A DNA stretch of 64,000 nt from Cordia subcordata (taxonomy: Eukaryota; Streptophyta; Magnoliopsida; Boraginales; Cordiaceae): contig JAPTOF010000028.1 of NCBI GenBank assembly GCA_028554755.1, positions 602,501 through 666,500 on the forward strand. Direction: 5' to 3'. Below, piece after piece: positions 22,164 to 32,142 of the stretch (its first letter is position 1; each line of letters begins with the position of its first letter). The translations under genes were made by a program, and so were the position numbers. Below the pieces are notes generated by a model. It saw nothing but the letters and a program-made list of their open reading frames with translations. It searched no databases and was not told where the DNA came from.

Positions 22164-23212
22164 GGAGAATTAACTAAAATAATATAAAAAAGAAGAAAAG
22201 TTTTAAAACTAAACTCCCTTCAAAAAGAGTTTCCCAAAATAGTATGTTTGCCAAATGATTTGGCAACTAAATTTTGCCAAATCGGTGGCCATTAAATTTG
22301 GCAACTAATTTTTGCCAAATCATTTGGCACAACGATATTTTTTTTTTGCAATTGTCTATTCATTATGTGCTTGTAATTTTGTTTCTTTTTTTGGGCACCT
22401 AACTATTCAACACCAAAATTAATTCTTTAATGAGATATAACAAATTTATTTATCATATAATATTCTTTATGCCACAATTCGATCTATGTATAGGTTTGGT
22501 AAGCTATTGATAAACTACTTTGCGAAAAGCGCGAAAAATATAATAACAATGTTTTGCCAAAAAAGAAAAAATTGGTACCTAATAATTAGACGCCTTTAAA
22601 AAAATTAAAAAATTGGTGTAAAATGGTTAGGTGCCAAAAAAATTTGTAAGCAAACTAACGATTTAGCAACTACCAAAAAAAAAAAAAGAAAGAGAAAAAA
22701 ATTCAGATACCTACGCCTAATGGTTAGGCTCTTTTACAAAAAGAAAGGAAAAATTCATATTGATTTGTACATGCTTTCAGCTCGAGATGCACATATTCTA
22801 TCTCTTCATTTATCTTTTAAAGATAATTATTAAATCTTTCCGATGTGTCTCTTTTTCTCCCTTTGCTAACCATGAAATGAATTAATGTCCAACCACTTTC
22901 TTCTCCTAATTAAACCCTCCCCTCCCTCAACTCTCTCATTAAAAATGGGTGAATTGCTCAACTCCCCCTCGTGGTTTGACTAATATTCACAACTTTCTCC
23001 TATGTTTTACAAATTAGCTACTTGACCCCCTATGGTTTCAACGATAGTGCACACGACCCCCAAAAGCTAACTATCGTTAGTTTTTTAACGGATTTTAGTA
23101 AAAAGTCCATTTTGCCCCTAAATTATTAAATAAAATATCTATTTTACTTTTATTTTATTTAAAAATTAAAAATAAAAAAATTAAATTAGAAAAACACAAA
23201 AAAAAAGAAAAC

Positions 23213-23575
23213 ATGAAGGATGAGGGGTGGGGGTGGCGGGGGTGGGGGCAGCGGGGGTGGGGGCTACTGGGGGTCGAGGTGACGGGGGTCGTGGCAGCAG
23301 GGGTAGGGGCAGCGGGGGGGGGGGTGGGAGCTGCTGGGGGTAGGGTAGCTAGGGTGCGGGTTGCTGGGAGTAGGGCGATAGGGGTGGGGTGGATGAGAGA
23401 GGGGGCTGCTGCAGGGTGGTGGGGGGAAGGGGTAGCGGGGGTGAGGGCTGGCTGGGGCTGGGGGTGGGGTGGCAGGGGTGATGGGGGTTGGTAGGGTGGG
23501 GGCTAGCTAGGCGTGGGGGTGGGGTGGCAGGGGTGGTAGGGGCTGGTGGGTTGGGGGGTGGTAGGGATGGTGTCT
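23213..23575 (+). repeat. G-rich minisatellite, quadruplex-prone
   Basis: About 360 bp of GGGGGTGGGG-type units separated by CAGC, CTACT, TGACG and similar spacers, with one run of 12 G around 23,312. It sits in surroundings that are about 70% AT. The plus-strand open frame across it (Gly/Trp/Val-rich) is an artefact of composition. Confidence 0.8.
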
Positions 23576-23597
23576 TTTTTTTAATTTAATTACTTTT

Positions 23598-24047
23598 TTA
23601 TTTTTTAAACAAATTAAAGATAGAAAAGTTTATTGAAGATGTACCCACTTCATAGAATGTCGGTTGCTGTGAAACATATAATGATCCAAACTGGGCCGTT
23701 GTGGTCTGAACATTGATCTCACCTTGGTTGAAAATGGTGAATTGTGAAAAATCGCCATGTCCAACTTCTTCTCTATTAAGGTCAGGCAAACCAACCAAGT
23801 TAGTGGGAGATACTTCAGTATGCACAATATCAACATGCACTTCAACAACACTTATGTTGGGATTACTGGAGGCAAATTCATACATACGTTGAACATCATT
23901 ATCATCGCTGATTGATATTGCATTATAACGTACATATGGGCCAGCGAAGTAAGTTGGACACCGAAATGTTAGCTCTATTTGATCTATCTCTGAACGAAGA
24001 CGGAGATTTTGAAATATAGCTGCTTGAAACTCAAAAAAAGATGACAT
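23598..24047 (-). pseudogene. MuDR-type transposase N-terminal fragment, 149 aa
   Basis: The intact minus-strand frame starts MSSFFEFQAAIFQ and contains YNAISISDDNDVQRMYEF followed by NISVVEVHVDI. This resembles the PB1-like N-terminal region of plant MuDR-family transposases, where a SI-(S/D)DDDV-x-M pattern precedes a V-E-(L/I)-Y/H-V segment. The zinc ribbon, DDE catalytic core and SWIM finger are all absent, and the frame ends after 149 residues near the G-rich tract. It is therefore a truncated transposase fragment inside a non-autonomous element. A captured host gene piece is the alternative. Confidence 0.55.
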
Positions 24048-24512
24048 GTTATTTTGGATGGAAAAATTAACGGAGGGGGTCTATGTGCACCCTTATTGAA
24101 ACTATAGGGGTTACTTAGCTAATTTCGTAACCACAAGGTATTATTGTGCACATTTGTCAAACCACAGGGAAAAGTTGAGTAATTCACCCTTAAAAAATAG
24201 AAAAACAGTCCCCCATCAGAAAAATAAATATATTCATTCTCTTTATTGATCGAGAAAAAGTTGGAAAAAAAACAAAAATTAAATAAATAAATCGAATGAG
24301 AATTAATAAAAAAAAGAAAATTAAGATTTTTGCCAAATGATTTGGCAACACATCTTTACTAAAGGATTTGGCAAAAGTCTTCGGTGCCAAAACGTTAGTT
24401 GCCAAATGATTTGGCAAAAGTTAGTTGCCAAATACTATTTTGAGAAGTCAGTTTCAAAATATATTAGTTTGGGAACTTTTCTTTTCCTTTGTATTATTTT
24501 GGTTAATCAGAC

Positions 24513-24951
24513 GATTATCCATTCAAGATTTTAGAAGCTAAATGCTCATACTTTAAGTGTCGTAATATTTTTATTTTTTATATTAGATGGACCATTTTGA
24601 TTTGCGAGGATAATGAAAATATTGGTCATGAAGTGTCATACATCAATGTTATTTATATATTAACATATCTTGTTATAATATAAGAGAAAATATATCTGGC
24701 TATACTATATGTTTCGGCACTATTATCTCTTATTTTATTAGCAAGACTTGGTTCTGCACCAATAGAAAGTCATTTGAGGTATTACACATAAATTTTATTA
24801 TCATTATAAGCAATAGCGTGAGATTATTATATCAAGACACTCGGATCAAAGCTGATTCAGTATGAAAGTTTTTGAATACTTGTTTGATTTACAATGAGCA
24901 AAATGTTTTTTATATATGCTAAAATTATCAATTATTGATACTCGTAGAGAC

Positions 24952-25007
<56 letters not shown>

Positions 25008-25740
25008 GTTATTATTATTATTATTATTATTACTTCTTCAAAGCATACCAATGGGTTACTCAAACAAGTAAATGATATCACATGTATTGTTTGAGCAAAA
25101 AGGAAATTCTATTGAAAGTGATTGAATCTCACATATTATGTTGAAATGCATGAACTCCGAAAGAAATGTGAAATAGTTGTTTTTCAAGTGAGAACTTCAT
25201 TTGAAATAATATCATCTATAATAATATTTGAGAAACTACAAGATTAGCATATATACTCAAAGGCTTCTTTATATGATACTCACTTAACTCCTTTTCCCAT
25301 AGCCTAGGTTTTGTCCACTAGGTTTTTTTGATTAACTTTTTAATGAGGCAGATTAAAGCGTATGACAAGAACATAGTAATCTTTTTAATGAGAAATACTC
25401 TAATAAGATGAATATCAAAGGAGGAGTATTGTGAAATTAATGAATTATTACTATTGATTTTCATCTTTAGGATACTCTATTATTATCCAAACTCTAGATA
25501 TAATTTATGATTATGTAGACTCTCATATGATTAAATTAGATTGGCTTATATATTTTAATTAAGTCTAAATAAATTCTAACCTTATGTAACTATTCTTACA
25601 AATAGGGCACTCTATATTGTAGACGTTGTACCAAGAGAAACAATAAATTACTCTCCTTCTCTCTTAATTTTCCCACAATCTTTATTATATTATTCATATA
25701 TTTCTTTTATATTTTATAATTATTTTCAAAACAATATATA
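24513..25740 (+). mobile_element. Copia fragment 2, right piece, with 3' LTR
   Basis: It starts with the second target duplication GATTATCCA and stays colinear with fragment 1 (for example AGGATAATGAAAATATT and AAGTGTCATACATCAATG). It passes a TTA microsatellite and the CACTAGGTTTT / AATGAGGCAGA 3' motifs, then GGAGGAG and an LTR beginning TATTGTGAAATTAATG at about 25,427. The LTR ends near 25,740 before a TA/CA run. Confidence 0.75.
24949..25032 (+). repeat. (TTA)n microsatellite
   Basis: About 28 TTA units with one TTG interruption, inside copia fragment 2. Fragment 1 has only about four units at the matching place (20,090), so it expanded after the copies separated. Confidence 0.9.
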
Positions 25741-26443
25741 TACACACACATGCACAATAGTTGATGACCCGTGGATGCACGAATTATGATGTTAATTTTA
25801 TTTTTATCAAATTTTATATAACTAATAATATTAAAATTTGTACTTTGAATTAATATATGAAATATGATTGAAATTATACATTTAATGATAAATATAATTA
25901 AAATATTAATAATGTTATTATTAAAAATTATACTTTAAATCAATAATATTAAAAATTTACTTTAAATTTTTTATGAAATCTCAGCAAACCGTAGACACCC
26001 TTTATTTTCCTTTCAAATGTGCAACTCCTCAAGGGTTGCTCCATATGGCAAACCCTTCAACCACTTATAGTATTATCACATTGTAATAACTTAAGTTAAA
26101 GGAAGAGTTCACCTAAAAAGAATCTTTCAAGTAAAAAAATTCTTTAAATTTAAGAACTGCCCATAAAGAAGTGAAATTTCCATTATGAAAAATCATTACA
26201 CACATCCAAGCATTTTGTTTCGTTTGCTATTTATGTCGCTGCCAACGAATATGCAACATAGTTCTCGCCAACGTGTAACTTCATTGACATAATACCAAGT
26301 CAAACAATTCCATATTGACATCATATTCAGATAAATAACTATGTTTGAAAATCAGAGTAGGTCTGAGCATATGCATAATCAATTGAAACCTTCACTTGAC
26401 TTCAAAAACAAAAGTAATAATAATAATTAAAAAATTGAGATAT
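25741..26443. other. AT-rich spacer, no gene seen
   Basis: It contains short internal repeats of AATAATATTAAAAAT-TTACTTTAAAT (25,825-25,970) and an AACCCGTG-like GACCCGTGGATGCACG at 25,767 that may be a worn Helitron end. No coding frame or RNA gene can be supported. Confidence 0.6.
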
Positions 26444-26448
26444 TTAAA

Positions 26449-26780
26449 TGTTGGGGAAAAACATGCAAACACGAAGAATACGAGAAGAAATAATGGACAC
26501 AAGAATTACGTGGTTCGGCTTTGAAGCCTACGTCCATGGGCAACAGAGAATAATTCTATTATTGATCACGAATGCTACAAGGCTCTCATTTTGGTTTCTC
26601 TCTCACACATAATATAATGAGTATTGCCACATATTTATAGTGCAAAGGTTTCCTAAACCTATTAAGCAGAAAAGGCAACTAATTAATTATGTGCTACAAA
26701 AGGTAACAAGTGAATAAGGTAATATGCTAACAAGGAAATCTGCTATTCTTGTTGTCCAAGAATACGGGTCACATTCAACA
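26449..26780 (-). repeat. 3' LTR of the Tnt1-type element
   Basis: On the minus strand it starts TGTTGAATGTGACCC and ends CCCCAACA. It is 332 bp and aligns without gaps to 31,680-32,011. The tract AAGGTAGAGATT at 26,781-26,792 (minus sense) is the polypurine primer. Confidence 0.93.
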
Positions 26781-26851
26781 AATCTCTACCTTGACACGTA
26801 TTCGCTCCAATCAATACACCATCATCCCTGCAGCCAATTGCCTCCAAGAGC

Positions 26852-28190
26852 TCAATGCTCCGCACCGCAAATAGCAACCAAGTCCAAGCAATGCTTAAAC
26901 TTGCTGATTGGAATCACCTTAGTCATCATATCTACTGGATTCTCATGGGTAGATATCTTCTGCACCAATATGATTCCTTGTGATATAACATCTTTGATAA
27001 AATGATATCTGATATCAATGTGTTTAGTCCTCTCATGATACATCTGATTCTTCGTCAGATGGATTGCACTCTGGCTATCACAAAAGACTGTACTTGTATC
27101 TTGCTGCAGTCCAAGATCACGAACTAGGCCTTGTAACCACATGGCCTCCTTCACAGCTTCTGTAATTGCCATGTACTCCGCTTGATGATCGACAATGCCA
27201 CGATGGCGTAATGTCGCTTTCAACCGATAGCACATCCGGAGAGTAAACACGTAACCCGTCAGAGATCTTCTCTTATCAAGGTCACTCGCAAAGTCTAAAT
27301 CACAATAACCTACCAACCTCGCGCAATCTCCAGTCATCTTGCTAAATAGCAATCCTATATTCGCAGTACCACGCAAATATCTCATTATCCATTTCACCGC
27401 TTCCCAGTGTGTTTTCCCAGGTGATGCCATATACCTGCTCACAACACTAACTGCATGTGAAATATCAGGTCGAGTGCACACCATAGCATACATCAAGTTA
27501 CCAACAGCACTCGTGTATGGAACATGAGACATATGCTCCACCTTCTCCTCAGTTTTAGGTGAAAAATTTGCAGACAACTTGAAATGAGCAGCAAGCGGCA
27601 CACTTACAGGCTTAGCTTTAAGCATCCCGAAACGCTCCAGCACCTTCTCAATATAACTCTGTTGAGACAAGAACAGTTTCCCAGCATTTCTATATCTGTG
27701 AATCTCCATGCCAAGAATCTTCTTTGCTGCTCCAAGATTCTTCATCTCAAACTCAGCACCTAGGTGCTTCTTTAATTCATCAATTGCAGACATGCTTTTA
27801 GCAGCAATAAGCATATCATCAACATACAACAACAAGTACACAAACGAACCATCTGGAAGCCTTTTGAGATACACACAGCTGTCATAGGCACTCCTTGTGT
27901 ATCCAGCACCTACCATGAATGTGTCAAATCTCTTATACCATTGCCGAGGTGACTGCTTCAACCCATACAAGGACTTCTTCAGTTTGCAAATATGGTTCTC
28001 CTTACCAAGAACTATATACCCCTCTGGTTGACTCATGTAAATTTGCTCTTCAAGATCACCATGCAAAAATGCCGTTTTCACATCTAGCTGCTCAAGCTCT
28101 AAGTCATGAAGAGCAACCAAAGCAAGTAAAACCCTGATGGAACTATGCTTCACAACCGGAGAGAACACTTCGTTGAAGTCAACACCCTCC
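26852..28190 (-). pseudogene. Tnt1-type pol, RT and RNase H part
   Basis: The open frame of 438 residues starts within RT (FSPVVKHSSIRVLLA) and includes YGLKQSPRQWY and the catalytic LLYVDDMLIA. It then has the RNase H segment with VGYCDLDFASD, DHQAEYMAITEA, WLQGLV and DSQSAIHLTKN, ending near the polypurine tract. The RNase H triad Asp, Glu and Asp appears kept, although the usual ADSDWAGD pattern is changed to CDLDFASD. An in-frame TAA replaces a Gln-type codon just upstream, at about 28,191-28,193, so the element cannot make full pol. Confidence 0.9.
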
Positions 28191-28193
28191 CTT

Positions 28194-28445
28194 TATGTAT
28201 AGCCTTTTGCCACCAACCGTACCTTGTATCGAGGACCTTCAACCCCTGGAGTACCTTCCTTTTTCATGTAAACCCATTTGCAACCGACAACTCGCTGTCC
28301 CTTAGGCAATTCAACAAGCTCCCACATTTGATTCTTATGAAGAGACTCAATCTCCTCACTCATGGCATCCACCCACTGAGCAGAATCTTTCCCAGATATG
28401 GCCTCTTTGTATGAATTCGACTTATGTCCTTCAATTGTTTAAATG
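28194..28445 (-). pseudogene. pol segment between integrase and RT, closed by stop codons
   Basis: The minus-strand frame between the TAA at about 28,440 and the TAA at about 28,193 reads the RT N-terminal region (HKNQMWELVELPKG, then WVYMKKEG and RLVAKGYT). It is in the same coding sense as the flanking pol pieces. Two nonsense codons bound it. Confidence 0.75.
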
Positions 28446-28446
28446 A

Positions 28447-29925
28447 TCAAAGCATAAGCAACAAGATCAGCGTATCCGTACCTTTGAGGCTCTCTAATCT
28501 GTCTCCTTTCTCGCCCGATGGCAATCTTTGTATACATTGTTCGGGCACATTTTGATCATGTACCTCGATTGGTTGAGTCGGCTGAATTTGACTGCTACTA
28601 TTGCTAGATGGAACATTTGGAACATCAGCAAATACCTCTACCTGCTCTTTGACACCGTGGTCTAAACCAGCTACCGCTTTCTCCTTTTCTTGGTCTAATA
28701 AAGCAGACTCATTGAATATGACATCCCTGCTGATGAGGAAACCTGGAGACTTTGGATCTGTGCACCACAACCTGTAACCTTTCCTCTCGGACGCATAGCC
28801 TAGAAATATGCATTTCTTTGCCCTCGGCTCCAACTTGCCATCCTTCACGTGAGCGTATGCAGGGCAACCGAACACCCTCAATCGAGAGTAGTCAGCAGGC
28901 TTACCAGACCATAACTCCAAAGGAGTTTTCAATTCAATAGCTTTGGATGGAGACCTATTCACCAAGTAGCATACCGTATTGACGGCTTCAGCCCAAAAGT
29001 CTAGACTCAAACCAGATTGGGAGAGCATATAACAAGCTCTCTCCACTAGAGTTCTATTCATGCGTTCTGTAACTCCATTCTGTTGTGGTGTCCTTACACA
29101 TGTGCGGTGTCTCACAATGCCATGTTTCCTGCAGAACTCATCAAACTCTTTATTGCAATATTCCAACCCATTGTCAGTCCTAAGACGCTTAATTTGTTTA
29201 CCAGTCTGTTTCTCAATCAACGTCTTCCACTCGACAAATGTTGGAAACGCCTCATCTTTAGTTTTCAAGAAGTATACCCACACCATCCGAGAGTATGCAT
29301 CAATGAAAGTGATGTAATACCTGGCACCTTTCTTGGAAGGAACTTTATTAGGACCCCAAAGATCAGAATGAATATAATCAAGTGTACCTTTGGTGTTCTC
29401 CTGCCCTTTGCTGAACTTCACCCTGGTTTGCTTTCCAAAAACACAATGCTCGCAGAATTCAAGCTTTCCAGTTCTTTGTCCATAAAGCAAATCCCTCTTA
29501 CTCAGCTCGGTCAGTCCCCTCTCGCTCATATGGCCCAACCTTTTGTGCCACAACTGCGCAATGTCAACATCTGTAACTATACTACCTTGAAGGACATATA
29601 GGCCGCCAGTCAAGTTCCCTTTCAAGAGAACAATTGCACCTTTGGTCACCTTTAAGACACCATTCTCACTTCGGAATTTGTATCCATGAGAATCCAAACG
29701 CCCAAGAGAAATCAAGTTTTTCTTTAGCTCCGGTACATGCCAACATTCGAGAGATCTTGTAATACCATCAAACATCTTGATATTTACGATGCTCATTCCC
29801 TCCACCTTCAACGAAAGATCATTGCCTAAAAAGACTTTCCCTTCTATTTTGGAATAAGAAGAGAACCAGTCGCGCCTAGGACACATATGGAACGTTGCAC
29901 CAGTATCAAGAATCCATTGATTATA
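28447..29925 (-). pseudogene. Tnt1-type pol, protease and integrase part
   Basis: The protease active site ILDTGATFHM is read just after the TGA at 29,926-29,928. The longest frame from a Met begins a few codons later at 29,886. The integrase zinc region has LWHKRLGHMSERG and FCEHCVFGKQ (HHCC). The catalytic core follows: HSDLWGP, FIDAYSRMVWVYF, LRTDNGLEYCN and TPQQNGVTERMNRT, consistent with the D,D35E residues. After the GKP motif region the frame shifts near 28,510-28,560, where the expected PQRYGYADLVAYAL reading continues in another frame. Confidence 0.9.
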
Positions 29926-30825
29926 TCATTGTGATCCACTCACAGTCAAAACTTCCTCGGTACTACTCGAGTTATCTCCATCACTGTCAGCACTCTCCAC
30001 CACATTAGCTGAATTATCCACCTTTTTCTTTCCCTTTTTCAATTTTGGACATTCTTTCTTAATGTGACCCTTTTCACCACACTCGAAACAGCGTAACTTC
30101 CTTGTTCTTGATTTTGACCTTGACTTGCTTATCTTTCTATTCGAAGATCCCCCTCTATTCTCCGATCTCCCTCTACTCACTAAACCTTCCCCATGAACTT
30201 CTTCCTTATGTCCCGGAATATGTGTTTGAAGATCCTTCGATTTTAATGAAGTAATCACATCTTCAAAGGTAATTTTATCCCTCCCGTACAACATAGTATC
30301 CACAAAGTTCATATATGAAGGCAGTAAGGAGCATAATACGATCATAGCTTGATCTTCGTCATCAATTTTAACACCCACATCCTTCAAAGCAATAAAACAA
30401 GAGGTAAACTCATCAAGGTGTTGTTTTAGTGACGTACTTTCTTTCATTCTAAGATGATACAATCGCTTCTTCAAGTAGAGGCGATTGGTGAGAGATTTAG
30501 ATGCATAAAATTCCACCAAAGTATTCCAAGCCTCAACTACTGTCGTCTTCTCAGCAATCTCCAGCAATACTTCATTTGTCACGGACATATGTATTGCACT
30601 CAAGGCTTTCGCTTCGAGTTCTTCTCTCACTGCTGGTTCCGTCTTTTCCGGGATCACTTCTTCAATGACTTTCCAAAGTCTTTGCATTGTCATAAATGCC
30701 TTGAATCTAATCCTCCAAAGACTGAAACTCATTCTCCCATCAAACTTCTTGATTTCAAACTTTCCACCTGTGGAAGACATCTTCGTTTGCACAAAACTCA
30801 CACTTCGTGATGGAATTTGGCTCAA
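29926..30825 (-). CDS. Tnt1-type gag, 299 aa up to an in-frame TGA
   Basis: The frame starts MSQIPSRSVSFVQ; a second Met, MSSTGGKFEIKKF, matches the usual copia gag start better. It contains the UBN2/gag pattern (LWKVIEE, LVEFYASKSLTNRLYLKK, LPSYMNFVDTML). A basic Arg/Ser stretch (KSRSKSRTRK) is followed by a CCHC zinc knuckle, CFECGEKGHIKKEC. It ends at TGA, 29,926-29,928. Copia gag and pol are normally one frame, so this stop is a lesion and not a natural end. Gag itself looks complete and might still be made. Confidence 0.88.
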   Translation of the reverse strand: MSQIPSRSVSFVQTKMSSTGGKFEIKKFDGRMSFSLWRIRFKAFMTMQRLWKVIEEVIPEKTEPAVREELEAKALSAIHMSVTNEVLLEIAEKTTVVEAWNTLVEFYASKSLTNRLYLKKRLYHLRMKESTSLKQHLDEFTSCFIALKDVGVKIDDEDQAMIVLCSLLPSYMNFVDTMLYGRDKITFEDVITSLKSKDLQTHIPGHKEEVHGEGLVSRGRSENRGGSSNRKISKSRSKSRTRKLRCFECGEKGHIKKECPKLKKGKKKVDNSANVVESADSDGDNSSSTEEVLTVSGSQ

Positions 30826-30859
30826 CGGATCGCAAAAACGGATTCAGCACGTCGAAAAA

Positions 30860-31115
30860 CCTTAGGAACACCCCTGGTCAACTTTGGTCAACACCGGTCA
30901 AAGTCAAACCTGTTGGTCAAAGTCAACACCGTTCCTAAACACGTACTTCAGAGCAGAATCTAGAAAAACAGAGCCCAAAAACGGACTCAGCATGTCGAAA
31001 AACGTGGGGTAAGGCTTTGGTCAAATGCGGTCAACCCTCGGTTAATGGTCAACGGTCAAAGTCAACCCCGGTCAAACCCGGGTCAACTGGTCAACGCGGT
31101 CAAACTGGTCAAACT
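30860..31115 (-). promoter_or_regulatory. Cluster of W-box cores in the retroelement leader
   Basis: On the minus (element sense) strand, TTGACC occurs 13 times and TTGACT 3 times between 30,875 and 31,112. Both are WRKY W-box cores. The block lies between the primer binding site and gag. The leader also repeats a segment with ACGGAYTCAGCAYGTCGAAAAAC (as seen on the plus strand) at 30,837 and 30,982. Function as an enhancer is inference. Confidence 0.55.
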
Positions 31116-31660
31116 GGCCAGAATTTTTTTTCTTTGGACTCAACACCAAGTCCCAAGGGAAATAAATATTTTTTTCTTTGGTCTTAAAATAAAAGCCCAA
31201 CCCAAAAATATTTTCCTTTTATCTTTTGATTCAACTAAACCCAAACAAAAAAAAAAAATTCAAAGCCCAAGACCCAAGACCCAAAAGACCTAACCAAATT
31301 TGGACAAGGCCTCTACCCAGGCCCGATCCAAAAAAAACCCAGACCCAAAGCCCACTAACCCTAAACCTGCTTTACAAACTTGAACCAATTCTCAAAAAAA
31401 AAAAAATACCTGAATACCCAAAACCAACCTCAAGAGCACGCGAACTCTATCTTCTTCGCTTGTTCTTCAAACCCAAACACGAACCAGGACCCACCGACGC
31501 AAGCTTCCACTCCAACCACCAACGCTCAACGTAGATAGCACCGGAGCACTCTTCGCCGAACAAAGACCTTTGTTTGGTTAGGCACCGTTTGGTTTTGAGA
31601 AATTTTGGTTTCACAGTGAGTTTTGATTTTTCCTTTTTCCCTCAAGCAGCAGATTAATAC
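31116..31660 (-). other. 5' leader of the Tnt1-type element
   Basis: Non-coding sequence between LTR and gag, with pyrimidine/purine-biased stretches and repeated AAGCCCAA / GACCCAA motifs on the plus strand. I see no ORF to support. Confidence 0.6.
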
Positions 31661-31679
31661 CTAAGCTCTGATACTAGTT
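31661..31679 (-). other. Primer binding site (initiator tRNA-Met type)
   Basis: On the minus strand the LTR end CCCCAACA is followed by AACTAGTATCAGAGCTTAGG. The core TAGTATCAGAGC is the usual TGGTATCAGAGC of plant copia elements with one change. Confidence 0.8.
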
Positions 31680-32011
31680 TGTTGGGGAAAAACATGCAAA
31701 CACGAAGAATACGAGAAGAAATAACGGACACAAGAATTACGTGGTTCGGCTTTGAAGCCTACGTCCACGGGCAGTAGAGAATAATTCTATTATTGATCAC
31801 GAATGCTACAAGGCTCTCACTTTGGTTTCTCTCTCACACATAATATAATGAGTATTGCCACATATTTATAGTGCAAAAGTTTCCTAAACCTATTAAGCAG
31901 AAAAAGCAACTAATTAATTATGTGCTACAAAAGGTAACAAGCAAATAAGGTAATATGCTAACAAGGAAATCTGCTATTCTTGTTGTCCAAGAATACGGGC
32001 CACATTCAATA
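31680..32011 (-). repeat. 5' LTR of the Tnt1-type element
   Basis: 332 bp, aligned without gaps to the other LTR. Its outer end reads ATTCAATA on the plus strand instead of ATTCAACA, so the terminal TG/CA is mutated. TTAAA follows. Confidence 0.93.
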
Positions 32012-32049
32012 TTAAATAAAATGTTTTCTGAAACTTTCCGTGATGTAGT

Positions 32050-32142
32050 CCGACCTTAGCTCAGTTGGCAGAGCGGAGGACCGTAGTGGGAGTATTCCTA
32101 ACTGGTATCCTTAGGTCGGTGGTTTGAATCCGGTAGGTCGGA
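32050..32142 (+). tRNA. tRNA-Tyr (GTA) with intron, probably decayed copy
   Basis: It has the acceptor stem CCGACCT / AGGTCGG with discriminator A, the D-loop region TTAGCTCAGTTGGCAGAG, and anticodon GTA followed by an intron of about 20 nt. Three changes against the intact copies suggest decay. Position 33 is C (CCGTAG instead of CTGTAG), although U33 is nearly universal. The T-loop reads TTTGAAT instead of TTCGAAT, and the T-stem has a G-G mismatch. Confidence 0.75.

Larger units (their letters stand above)
22947..24189. mobile_element. MULE B nested in MULE A, with MuDR fragment and G-rich tract
   Basis: The inverted termini of about 115 bp start GGGTGAATTGCTCAACT on the left and, reverse-complemented, GGGTGAATTACTCAACT on the right. 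Both continue with GTGGTTTGAC, a TAGCTA and ACCCCCTA-like block and a GTGCACA block. The flanks ATTAAAAAT and TTAAAAAAT are an imperfect 8-9-bp duplication. Inside are a G-rich tract (23,213-23,575) and a minus-strand ORF resembling the MuDR transposase N-terminus. It cannot encode a whole transposase. Confidence 0.75.
22164..24512. mobile_element. MULE A: non-autonomous Mutator-like element, 2.35 kb
   Basis: The termini share ATTAACYAAAATAATA: left GAGAATTAACTAAAATAATA, right reverse complement CTGATTAACCAAAATAATAC. It is flanked by GATTATTCA and GATTATCCA, a 9-bp target duplication with one change. Fragment 1 at 19,655-19,690 shows the same site without the insertion. Subterminal near-palindromes of the TTGCCAAAT-ATTTGGCAA type lie at both ends. 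The interior carries MULE B and otherwise has no coding frame. Confidence 0.75.
26449..32011 (-). mobile_element. Complete Tnt1-type Ty1/copia retrotransposon, disabled
   Basis: Two 332-bp LTRs flank gag-pol on the minus strand, and TTAAA lies on both sides (26,444-26,448 and 32,012-32,016) as a 5-bp target duplication. The primer binding site, polypurine tract, gag, protease, integrase, RT and RNase H are all present. Coding is interrupted by a TGA between gag and protease, a frameshift near 28,510-28,560, a TAA at about 28,440 and a TAA at about 28,193. The LTR pair shows 11 differences by hand count, all transitions, so the insertion is fairly recent. Confidence 0.93.

Noticed and set aside
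23213..23494. Gly/Trp/Val-rich 93-residue frame
   Set aside because: Produced by the G-rich minisatellite; no start context or similarity.
25757..25790. Helitron end at GACCCGTGGATGCACG
   Set aside because: The hairpin is imperfect and no CTRR end or TC start could be placed nearby.
26724..30865. Plus-strand frames inside the Tnt1-type element
   Set aside because: Shadows of minus-strand gag-pol.
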